Source: Desulfatibacillum aliphaticivorans DSM 15576
GTDB lineage: Bacteria > Desulfobacterota > Desulfobacteria > Desulfobacterales > Desulfatibacillaceae
NCBI RefSeq assembly: GCF_000429905.1
Contig: NZ_AUCT01000018.1
Span: 1-64,000, forward strand
DNA length: 64,000 nucleotides
Direction: 5' to 3'
The notes beneath the pieces are model-generated. The model had not been told where the DNA came from. It did no database searches and worked only from the letters and a program-made list of their open reading frames with translations. Made by a program: the position numbers and the translations under genes. Shown here in pieces: positions 54,457 to 62,300 of this stretch (position 1 is its first letter; each line of letters starts with the position of its first letter).

Positions 54457-56457
54457 ATGACCCAGGCAACCACAGACGCGCTGTGCGTCAACACCATCCG
54501 CACCCTTTCCATGGACGCGATTCAAAAGGCTAACTCCGGGCATCCCGGCGCCCCCATGGGAATGGCGCCCGCAGCCTATGTACTTTTCACCCGGTATCTC
54601 AAACACAACCCAAGCAACCCGGAATGGCATGACAGGGACCGCTTCGTGCTTTCCGCCGGGCATGCTTCCATGCTGATATACAGCCTGCTGCACCTCACCG
54701 GCTACGACCTCTCCCTGGACGACATCAAGAATTTCAGGCAATGGGGAAGCAGAACCCCGGGCCATCCTGAATACGGCCACACGCCCGGCGTGGAGACCAC
54801 CACCGGCCCCCTGGGTCAGGGCCTTGCCAACGCCGTGGGCATGGCCATGGCCGAACGCTTTTTGGCCAGCTACTTCAACCGCCCGGGCCATCCCGTGGTT
54901 TCGCACCACACCTATTGCTACTGCGGCGACGGCTGCATGATGGAAGGCATCACCCACGAAGCCGCCTCTCTGGCCGGCCACCTGGGCCTTTCCAAGCTCA
55001 TCTGCCTATACGACGACAACAAAATTTCCATTGAAGGCTCCACGGACATTGCTTTTACCGAAGACGTAAAAGCCCGGTTCGCCGCTTACAAGTGGCAGGT
55101 GATCACGGTGGAGGACGGCAACGACCTGGACGCCATCGCCAAGGCCATTGAAGAGGCTCAGGAAGACAAGGATCGCCCCAGCCTCATCGCCATTCGCAGC
55201 CATATCGCCTTTGGATCTCCCCATAAGCAGGATTCCTCCGACGCCCACGGCGCACCTTTGGGGGAAGAGGAAATACTCCTTACTAAAAAGAACCTGGGCT
55301 GGCCCGAAACCGAGCCTTTTTTCGTCCCCCAGGAAGCCCTGGACGTTTTCAGGCAATGCGTGGACAAGGGCGCCAAGGCCGAAGCCGAATGGAACGACGC
55401 CATGGCCGCTTTCTCCAAGGCGCATCCTGAGATCGCCGAGGAGTTCGCCCCCATCATGAACGGCGATTTGCCCGACGGATGGGATGCGGACATTCCGGCA
55501 TTTACTCCTGAAGACAACGTCATCGCCACCCGGGCCGCCTCCGGCACGGTGCTGAACGCCATCGCGCCCAAGCTGCCCACCCTGATAGGCGGCTCCGCCG
55601 ACCTGGCGCCGTCCAATAAGACTTTCATCAACGGGTCCGGCGAGTTCCAAGTCATGAACTACCAGAACCGCAACATCCGGTTCGGCGTACGCGAACACGC
55701 CATGGGCGCCATCATGTCGGGCATGGCTTTGCATAAGGGGATTCGCCCCTACGGCGGCACCTTTTTGGTCTTCGCCGATTACGTGCGGCCGGCCATCCGC
55801 GTGGCGGCCCTCATGGGCGCGCCGACCATTTATGTATTCACCCACGACAGCGTGGCCGTGGGCGAAGACGGCCCCACGCATCAGCCGGTGGAGCACCTGC
55901 TTTCCCTGCGGGCCATCCCCAACCTGACCGTGATCCGGCCTTCCGACGCCACGGAAACCGCCGAAGCCTGGAAGCAGGCTATCACCAACAATTCCGGCCC
56001 CACGGCTCTCATCCTTTCTCGCCAGAAACTGCCCGTCATCGATCGCAACCGTTATTCCGGCGCCCAGGGCCTGGCCTACGGCGCTTACGTAGTGGCCGAC
56101 GCCAAGGGCAAAGATCCCGACTGCATCCTCATCGCCAGCGGCTCCGAGGTTAACCTGGCTCTCCAGGCCAGGGAGCAGTTGGCCGAAAAAGGCGTGGAAG
56201 CCCGCGTGGTATCCATGCCCAGTTGGGAGCTTTTCGAGAAAACCACCGAGGAATACCGCAACCGGGTTCTGCCGCCCAACGTCACCAAGCGCCTGGCTAT
56301 TGAGGCTGGAACCACCCTGGGCTGGGAGCGCTACGTGGGAACCGATGGAAAAATCATCGGCATTGACCGGTTTGGCGCCTCCGCCCCCGGCGGCGAGGTT
56401 CTGAACAAACTGGGCATGAACGTGGATAACGTGGTGAAAAACGCCCTGGAACTGTAA
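54457..56457 (+). CDS. tkt: Transketolase
   Basis: This 666-residue enzyme moves two-carbon units between sugar phosphates with thiamine diphosphate. The thiamine motif is GDGCMMEGITHEAASLAGHL; other fingerprints are SMDAIQKANSGHPGAPMGMA at the start and EDGPTHQPVEHLLSLRAIPN in the pyrimidine domain. The length is normal. I place the start at 54457 behind CAGGAGG; a frame to 54421 is not used. A strong terminator follows. It serves the non-oxidative pentose phosphate pathway. Confidence 0.95.
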   Translation: MTQATTDALCVNTIRTLSMDAIQKANSGHPGAPMGMAPAAYVLFTRYLKHNPSNPEWHDRDRFVLSAGHASMLIYSLLHLTGYDLSLDDIKNFRQWGSRTPGHPEYGHTPGVETTTGPLGQGLANAVGMAMAERFLASYFNRPGHPVVSHHTYCYCGDGCMMEGITHEAASLAGHLGLSKLICLYDDNKISIEGSTDIAFTEDVKARFAAYKWQVITVEDGNDLDAIAKAIEEAQEDKDRPSLIAIRSHIAFGSPHKQDSSDAHGAPLGEEEILLTKKNLGWPETEPFFVPQEALDVFRQCVDKGAKAEAEWNDAMAAFSKAHPEIAEEFAPIMNGDLPDGWDADIPAFTPEDNVIATRAASGTVLNAIAPKLPTLIGGSADLAPSNKTFINGSGEFQVMNYQNRNIRFGVREHAMGAIMSGMALHKGIRPYGGTFLVFADYVRPAIRVAALMGAPTIYVFTHDSVAVGEDGPTHQPVEHLLSLRAIPNLTVIRPSDATETAEAWKQAITNNSGPTALILSRQKLPVIDRNRYSGAQGLAYGAYVVADAKGKDPDCILIASGSEVNLALQAREQLAEKGVEARVVSMPSWELFEKTTEEYRNRVLPPNVTKRLAIEAGTTLGWERYVGTDGKIIGIDRFGASAPGGEVLNKLGMNVDNVVKNALEL

Positions 56458-56479
56458 TTCCCATTTTCAAAGAAATTCT

Positions 56480-56521
56480 AACGGCCGGTCCTGCGTCAAA
56501 CGGGGCCGGCCGTTTTTGTTT
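56480..56521 (+). terminator. Terminator of the transketolase gene
   Basis: AACGGCCGG and CCGGCCGTT form a 9-base stem (long loop), followed by TTTTTGTTTTT. It lies 23 bases past the stop codon. Confidence 0.85.
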
Positions 56522-56561
56522 TTATCTTTTGTAGCGCTGCGGCTTGCTTGTCCGCGCAGGT

Positions 56562-56643
56562 GTAGAGGCGGCGCTTGCTGGGCCCGCGAAGCGCCAGGCG
56601 TGCAAAGAACGCCTGAAAGGGAACAGCAGGGGGGCGCCTCTGC
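56562..56643. other. Three-stem structured element
   Basis: This 82-base piece folds as a three-way junction with near-perfect arms. The outer stem GTAGAGGCG (56562-56570) pairs with CGCCTCTGC (56635-56643, one G-T). Inside are GGCGCTT/AAGCGCC (56570-56576 and 56589-56595) and CAGGCGT/ACGCCTG (56595-56601 and 56609-56615), with a single-stranded tail AAAGGGAACAGC. It lies past the tkt terminator and before the promoter of the next gene. It could be a small RNA, a folded leader or a mobile palindromic repeat; no family is recognised. Confidence 0.5.
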
Positions 56644-56833
56644 CATTTACATGGATTACCTCTGCAATAAAAAAACTGCCATAGTCCACAAAATCTGATC
56701 TATCCTATGGGGTTGCTCTGTATTTAATAAAAATTATCATTAATCTTAGATAACTCAGTGGCTTTCTCCATACTGCTTTCGCTTGGAATTTCCTTGACAT
56801 TAACCGGCCTGACTTGGTAAAGGAAAATTATTT

Positions 56834-56853
56834 GACTGAGCGCTCGTTCAGTC
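56834..56853. promoter_or_regulatory. TetR-type operator of the icmF operon
   Basis: GACTGAGCGCTCGTTCAGTC is a 20-base palindrome (9 of 10 arm positions match) 42 bases before the tetR start. A TTGACA box lies at 56794-56799. Its TGA-x-C-G..C-G-x-TCA-like core is of the kind bound by TetR regulators of fatty-acid degradation. Autorepression and control of icmF are likely. Confidence 0.7.
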
Positions 56854-56895
56854 GGTGGGCAGTAACCAATCACTGAATGAACAACCAAGGAAAAG

Positions 56896-57573
56896 ATGCT
56901 GGATAAAACCAACAACAATTCCCTCATTCCCACCCAGGTCAAGGACCAGGACCTGGTGGCCAAACGCCGGCGGCAGATTGTGGACGCCGCCGTAACCTTG
57001 TTCATGGAAAAGGGCTTTCACAAGACCACCACCCGGGAGATCGCCCGGGCTGTGGGCTTTTCCATCGGATCTTTGTACGAGTACGTCAAATCCAAGGAGG
57101 ACATCCTTTTTCTGGTATGCGACGCCATTCACGCGGACATGGAGGAAGGCGTGACTCACGCCCTGGAAAAGGCCACGGGCGCCAAGGACGTGCTGCCCGC
57201 CATGATCCGGGGTTATTTTTTAGTGTGCAACCACCTTGACCGGCACATTTTATTGATATACCAGGAAGCCAAATCCCTGCCCAAGCATTGGCGTAAAAAG
57301 GTTTTGGAAAACGAAGTGCGCATAACCAGCCTGTTTGTACTGGCGCTCCGGCAATTGATGAAAGAAGGGGTTTTGCCTCCCATGGATCAGCCGGCGCTGG
57401 ATATCATGGCGCATAACATAACGGTGTGGGGCCACATGTGGGCGTACCGAGGGTGGTATTTGTCCCGGCAATACACCATTGAAGAATATATAGAACAGCA
57501 GACCGCTTTTATCCTGGACAGTTGCGCGTCCAACGGCGGCCGCGCACAAGGAGAAGATCATGAAGCAAGATAA
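56896..57573 (+). CDS. TetR-family regulator of the icmF operon
   Basis: This 225-residue regulator has the helix-turn-helix at about 27-72 (IVDAAVTLFMEKGFHKTTTR, EIARAVGFSIGSLYEYVKSK) and a helical ligand domain that resembles those of acyl-CoA-responsive TetR proteins. The palindrome 42 bases upstream is its likely operator. The stop overlaps the icmF start by 14 bases, so the mutase is translated with it. Its ligand is unknown; an acyl-CoA is plausible. Confidence 0.92.
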   Translation: MLDKTNNNSLIPTQVKDQDLVAKRRRQIVDAAVTLFMEKGFHKTTTREIARAVGFSIGSLYEYVKSKEDILFLVCDAIHADMEEGVTHALEKATGAKDVLPAMIRGYFLVCNHLDRHILLIYQEAKSLPKHWRKKVLENEVRITSLFVLALRQLMKEGVLPPMDQPALDIMAHNITVWGHMWAYRGWYLSRQYTIEEYIEQQTAFILDSCASNGGRAQGEDHEAR

Positions 57574-60500
57574 AGTGTATGAGCCCACCCAACCGATTCG
57601 TGTGGTCACTGCAACTTCCCTTTTTGACGGACATGACGCATCCATTAACATAATCCGCCGCATGCTCCAGGCCACGGGCGTGGAAGTCATCCACTTGGGT
57701 CACGACCGGTCCGTGGATCAGATCGTAAGCGCGGCCATCGAGGAAGACGCCCAGGGCATCGCCATTTCCAGCTATCAGGGCGGCCACATGGAGTTTTTCA
57801 AGTATCTTGTGGACCTTTTGAAAGAGCGGAATTCGTCCGGCATCAAGGTTTTCGGCGGCGGCGGCGGGGTTATCGTGCCCGAGGAAATCAAGGAGCTGGA
57901 AGCCTACGGCGTGGCCAAGATCTATTCTCCCGAGGACGGCGCAAAGATGGGCCTACAGGGCATGATCAACCACATGGTGGAGTCCCTGGATTTTGCCACG
58001 GTCACCGATCCCAAGCTGGATTTCAAAAAGATTTCCCCTGCGAATAAGGCGGTTGTCGCCAAATGCATCACCATGGTGGAGCAGAAGAAAAAGTGGGACG
58101 AAAAGGACCTCAAACCCCTGTGGAACGCGGTCAAAAAGGAATCCAAGGCCGTGGCCGTCGGCCTCACCGGCACGGGCGGCGCGGGCAAGTCCTCCCTGAC
58201 CGACGAGCTCATCCTGCGCCTGCTAAGGGATTTTCCGGATCTTAACATCGCCGTGGTCAGCACCGATCCCTCCCGCCGCAAGACCGGCGGCGCGCTTTTG
58301 GGCGACCGCATTCGCATGAACGCCATTGACAATCCCAGGGTGTACATGCGCTCTTTGGCCACCCGCGAATCACACACCGAGCTTTCCGATGCGGTGGAGG
58401 ATATCATCCGCTTTCTCAAAGGTGCGGGATACGACCTGGTCATCGCGGAGACAGCAGGCATCGGCCAGGGCGACACCGCCATTGTGGATCTGGTGGACGT
58501 GGCCATTTTCGCCATGACCGGCGAGTTCGGCGCCGCCTCCCAGCTGGAAAAAATCGACATGCTGGATTTCGCCGATCTGGTGGTGGTCAATAAATACGAA
58601 AAACGCGGCGGCGAGGACGCGGTCAAGCTGGTGAGCAAGCAGGTCCAGAGAAACCGCAACGCCTGGGACGTGCCCGCCGAAAAAATGCCGGTGTTCGGAA
58701 CCTCGGCCTCCAAGTTCAACGACGACGGCGTGACAGCCCTGTATCTGGCGCTTTTGGATCGCGTTAACGATAAAGCCGGGCTGGATCTCCAATCCTCCCT
58801 GCCCAGGCCCGAAGGCCACGTGTCCACGTCCAAGACGGTCATCATTCCGCCGGAACGGGACCGCTACCTCACGGAAATCGCCGACTCCATCCGCGATTAC
58901 CACGCCCGGACCGAAGTCCAGGCAAGGGCTTTGCGCGAGGCCTGGCAGTTGGAAAAGGCCGCCGAGGTCATGAAGAAGAAAGACGCCAATGTGGCCCAAA
59001 AGCTGGCTGAAGAAGCCGAGCAAGCCTATGAAGCCCTGGACGAGGAAACCCTGGCCCTCATCAAAGAGTGGCCCGCCATCAAGGAAAAATACTCGGGCGA
59101 TGAGTTCGTCTACGAAGTGCGCAACAAGGAATACCGCGTGCCTTTGAAGACCGAATCCCTTTGCCGCAGCATGATTCCCAAGGTGGCCCTGCCCAAGTAC
59201 GAGGACCCCGGCGAAACCTACCGCTGGCTCCGCAGGGAAAACCTGGCGGGTTTCTTTCCGTTCACCGCGGGCGTGTTCCCCTTCAAACGGGCCGACGAAG
59301 ATCCCACCCGCATGTTCGCGGGCGAGGGGGACCCTTTCCGCACGAACCGCCGTTTCCGTCTGCTTTCCGGAAGCTATCCGGCCAAGCGCTTGTCCACGGC
59401 TTTTGACTCGGTGACGCTTTATGGCAAGGACCCGGACCGCAGGCCCGATATTTATGGAAAAATCGGCAACTCGGGCGTGAGCGTATGCACCATCGAGGAC
59501 GTCAAGGTGCTGTACGGCGGATTCGACTTGTGCGCGCCCAACACGTCGGTTTCCATGACCATCAACGGCCCGGCGCCCATCATGCTGGCCATGTTCCTGA
59601 ACACGGCCATCCAACAGCAGGTGGAAAAGTTCGAAAAGCAGAACGTGCGCAAGCCCTCCAAGGAAGAATTCGAAAAAATCAGGGCCACGGCGCTCTCCAC
59701 GGTGCGCGGCACGGTGCAGGCCGACATCCTCAAGGAGGATCAGGGCCAGAACACCTGCATCTTCTCCACGGAGTTCGCCCTCAAAATCATGGGCGACATC
59801 CAGCAGTATTTCATCGACAACAACGTGCGGAATTTCTACTCCGTGTCCATTTCCGGCTACCACATCGCCGAAGCAGGGGCTAACCCCATCACCCAGTTGG
59901 CCCTGACCCTGGCCAACGGCTTCACCTATGTGGAATACTACCTGTCCAGGGGCATGGATATCGACGCCTTCGCCCCCAACTTTTCGTTCTTTTTCTCCAA
60001 CGGCATGGACCCGGAATTCACGGTCATCGGCCGGGTGGCCCGCAGAATCTGGTCCGTGGCCATGCGGGAGAAATACGGAGCCTCCAAACGTTCCCAGATG
60101 CTCAAATACCACGTGCAGACCTCGGGCCGGTCGCTCCACAGCCAGGACATCCAGTTCAACGACATCCGCACCACGCTCCAGGCCTTGTGCGCGGTTTACG
60201 ACAACTGCAACAGCCTCCACACCAACGCCTATGACGAGGCCATCACCACGCCCACCGAGGAATCCGTGCGGCGCGCCCTGGCCATCCAGTTGATCATCAA
60301 CCGGGAGTGGGGCCTTGCCAAGAACGAAAACGTGAACCAGGGCAGCTTTATCGTGGACGAATTGACCGACTTGGTGGAGGAAGCCGTGCTGGCGGAATTC
60401 GATCGCATCACCCGCCGGGGCGGGGTGCTCGGCGCCATGGAAATGGGCTACCAAAGGTCTAAAATCCAGGACGAATCCGTGTACTACGAAACCCTCAAGC

Positions 60501-60811
60501 ACTCCGGCGAACTGCCCCTGGTTGGCGTGAATATGTTCATCGATCCCAACGCGGGCAAGGACGGCGAATTCCAGGAACTGGAGCTGGCCCGGTCCACGGA
60601 AGAGGAAAAGGAATCCCAGTTAAAACGTTTGGCTGACTTCCATTCCGAGCATAAAAAGGAATGCGAGCCCGCACTTAAAAAGCTCCAGGAAACAGTCTTG
60701 AAGGGCGAAAACATCTTCGCCCAAATGATGGAAACGGTTCAGCATTGCAGCCTGGGCCAGATTTCCCAGGCCCTGTACGACGTAGGCGGCAAATACCGCA
60801 GGAACATGTAG
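57560..60811 (+). CDS. icmF: Fused isobutyryl-CoA mutase (IcmF)
   Basis: This 1083-residue B12 enzyme interconverts isobutyryl-CoA and n-butyryl-CoA (or related acyl-CoAs). The N-terminal cobalamin domain has FDGHDASINIIRRM (D23-H25), typical of IcmF, and GGGGGVIVPEE. A G-protein chaperone domain follows with P-loop GTGGAGKSS (about 204-212), DTAIVDLVDV and VVNKYEKRG. The large mutase domain begins near 540; FPFTAGVFPFKR replaces the tyrosine-arginine set that methylmalonyl-CoA mutase uses, fitting an IcmF. It ends GGKYRRNM. The ATG has AAGGAG upstream and overlaps tetR. A terminator follows. The exact acyl specificity is not certain. Confidence 0.94.
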   Translation: MKQDKVYEPTQPIRVVTATSLFDGHDASINIIRRMLQATGVEVIHLGHDRSVDQIVSAAIEEDAQGIAISSYQGGHMEFFKYLVDLLKERNSSGIKVFGGGGGVIVPEEIKELEAYGVAKIYSPEDGAKMGLQGMINHMVESLDFATVTDPKLDFKKISPANKAVVAKCITMVEQKKKWDEKDLKPLWNAVKKESKAVAVGLTGTGGAGKSSLTDELILRLLRDFPDLNIAVVSTDPSRRKTGGALLGDRIRMNAIDNPRVYMRSLATRESHTELSDAVEDIIRFLKGAGYDLVIAETAGIGQGDTAIVDLVDVAIFAMTGEFGAASQLEKIDMLDFADLVVVNKYEKRGGEDAVKLVSKQVQRNRNAWDVPAEKMPVFGTSASKFNDDGVTALYLALLDRVNDKAGLDLQSSLPRPEGHVSTSKTVIIPPERDRYLTEIADSIRDYHARTEVQARALREAWQLEKAAEVMKKKDANVAQKLAEEAEQAYEALDEETLALIKEWPAIKEKYSGDEFVYEVRNKEYRVPLKTESLCRSMIPKVALPKYEDPGETYRWLRRENLAGFFPFTAGVFPFKRADEDPTRMFAGEGDPFRTNRRFRLLSGSYPAKRLSTAFDSVTLYGKDPDRRPDIYGKIGNSGVSVCTIEDVKVLYGGFDLCAPNTSVSMTINGPAPIMLAMFLNTAIQQQVEKFEKQNVRKPSKEEFEKIRATALSTVRGTVQADILKEDQGQNTCIFSTEFALKIMGDIQQYFIDNNVRNFYSVSISGYHIAEAGANPITQLALTLANGFTYVEYYLSRGMDIDAFAPNFSFFFSNGMDPEFTVIGRVARRIWSVAMREKYGASKRSQMLKYHVQTSGRSLHSQDIQFNDIRTTLQALCAVYDNCNSLHTNAYDEAITTPTEESVRRALAIQLIINREWGLAKNENVNQGSFIVDELTDLVEEAVLAEFDRITRRGGVLGAMEMGYQRSKIQDESVYYETLKHSGELPLVGVNMFIDPNAGKDGEFQELELARSTEEEKESQLKRLADFHSEHKKECEPALKKLQETVLKGENIFAQMMETVQHCSLGQISQALYDVGGKYRRNM

Positions 60812-60851
60812 TCTCCATTGAAGGTCGTAATCGGGTTTTCCACCCCGTCAT

Positions 60852-60889
60852 AAAAAATCCCTCCCTAACTGCCGGGGAGGGATTTTTTT
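60852..60889 (+). terminator. Terminator of the icmF operon
   Basis: AAAAAATCCCTCCC pairs with GGGAGGGATTTTTTT around a short loop. It is followed by T residues and lies 40 bases past the stop. Confidence 0.9.
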
Positions 60890-61187
60890 CTGGGATTACA
60901 CTGCTCGGATTGCCGGGCGCGTAGCACACGTAGTAGAACCTTATCGCCAATGAAATCCGCACACTGTGAATACACGGAAGCCCTGCCAAAACCAACTAAA
61001 CAGAAAAATTCAAGCAGCTCCATCCGCCCGCCGACCATTCCCGAATCCTGCAATCTTTCCCGGCCGCGCCTTCTGTTGCTTTGCCTGGACCACCCTCGAC
61101 TCGCTGTGCGCATCAAAGGCAGGCACGGGGCCTGCCGCTACACATCAAATACAATGGGAGCGAAATCCCGGTTTTGGGAATAAGAAG
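60890..61187. repeat. Gene-free stretch with repeat C copy 2 (61117-61143)
   Basis: No gene is supported in these 298 bases. At 61117-61143 lies a palindromic unit AAAGGCAGGCACGGGGCCTG with CCGCTAC, a relative of 31052-31079. The rest is unstructured. Confidence 0.45.
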
Positions 61188-62186
61188 CTACCCTCCGATG
61201 GAGGACATGCTGCGGTCACAGCCGGGCTTTTCGCTTTTGGCGGAATCCAGGCCGCGGGGCTTTTGGGCTATGGCCTGGGCGAATACGGCGTCCAGATCGG
61301 ATGGGCCGCCGCCGTTTCTCAGGACCGAGCGGACGTCGATTTCCTTGTCGGAAAACAGGCAGGGCCGCACCTTGCCGTCGGCCGTCAAGCGCAAGCGGTT
61401 GCATGTGGAGCAAAAATGCCCGGAAATGGCGTTGATGAACCCGATCTCCCCTTGCGCTCCGGGCAGAGAAAACCTTCTCGCCGGGCCGTCCAGGGGGCCG
61501 TGCTCGGTGACGGGAGTCATGGGGCCGAGCTGTTTTTCGATTATTTCGCGGATTTCCCGGGATGATATGGACCGATCCTCGGCCCAGTGCATGTTCTTGC
61601 CGATGGGCATGTATTCGATAAACCGGACGGACACGGGCTTGTCCATGGTCAGCTTGGCAAAATCGGCAAACTCGCAATCGTTGACTCCGGCCACGGCAAC
61701 CACGTTGATCTTCACGGGAGTCAATCCGGCGTCCAGGGCGGCTTCAATCCCATCCTTGACATCCTGGCAATGATTCCGCCCGGTGATTTTTTCAAACACC
61801 TCGGGCTTCATGCTGTCCAGGCTGACGTTCACCCGGTGCAGGCCCGCCTTTTTCAAGCTGTGAGCCATGGAGGCCAGGCGCACGCCGTTGGTGGTCATGG
61901 CCAGGTCCTTGATTTCCGGCAAAGCGGAAATGGACGCAACCAATTCTTCGATGCCCTTGCGCACCAGGGGCTCGCCGCCAGTAATGCGCACTTTTTGTAT
62001 GCCCAGGCGCACTCCGGCCTGGACGATGGCGGTGATTTCTTCGTAGGACAGGACGTCTTTATGCCCGAGAAAGGGCAGGCCTTCCTCGGGCACGCAGTAA
62101 AAGCAACGCAGATTGCAGCGGTCGGTTACGGACACCCGCAGATAGCTGATGTTGCGGGAAAATCTGTCCGTGTTTAGCTGTGTAAT
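61188..62186 (-). CDS. moaA: GTP 3',8-cyclase (molybdenum cofactor)
   Basis: This radical-SAM enzyme starts molybdopterin synthesis by cyclising GTP. The first 4Fe-4S cluster motif is CNLRCFYC (C24, C28, C31), with ITGGEPLV as SAM-binding text; the second cluster is CSTCNRLRL with a later CLF. The usual N-terminus D-x-F-x-R-x-x-x-Y-L-R-x-S-V-T-D is present (TQLNTDRFSRNISYLRVSV) but the frame has no ATG, GTG or TTG before it; the first such codon (GTG at 62135) falls within the first strand. The best start is ATT at 62186, with AAGGA seven bases upstream, giving 332 residues. The end of the protein is normal for MoaA apart from a modest tail. Confidence 0.88.
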   Translation of the reverse strand: MTQLNTDRFSRNISYLRVSVTDRCNLRCFYCVPEEGLPFLGHKDVLSYEEITAIVQAGVRLGIQKVRITGGEPLVRKGIEELVASISALPEIKDLAMTTNGVRLASMAHSLKKAGLHRVNVSLDSMKPEVFEKITGRNHCQDVKDGIEAALDAGLTPVKINVVAVAGVNDCEFADFAKLTMDKPVSVRFIEYMPIGKNMHWAEDRSISSREIREIIEKQLGPMTPVTEHGPLDGPARRFSLPGAQGEIGFINAISGHFCSTCNRLRLTADGKVRPCLFSDKEIDVRSVLRNGGGPSDLDAVFAQAIAQKPRGLDSAKSEKPGCDRSMSSIGG

Positions 62187-62300
62187 GGGCTTATCCTTCG
62201 TAATGACAACCTCGTTCCCCGCCTTTTATTCTATAGCGGGCGAATTCCAGGCGGCTTGTTCTTTTTTGCAAGAGACGCCTCGCCGCCGGTTGCGGACGCG

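Noticed and set aside
54451..55896. Antisense frames over transketolase
   Set aside because: They are shadows of a clear, full-length transketolase.
58370..60502. Long open frame of about 710 codons antisense to icmF
   Set aside because: It is a shadow of the GC-rich icmF reading frame. It has no ribosome site, is rich in His/Gly/Val typical of antisense frames, and matches no family.
60966..61565. Frame of about 200 codons upstream of and antisense to moaA
   Set aside because: It overlaps repeat C and the moaA coding strand and has no ribosome site.
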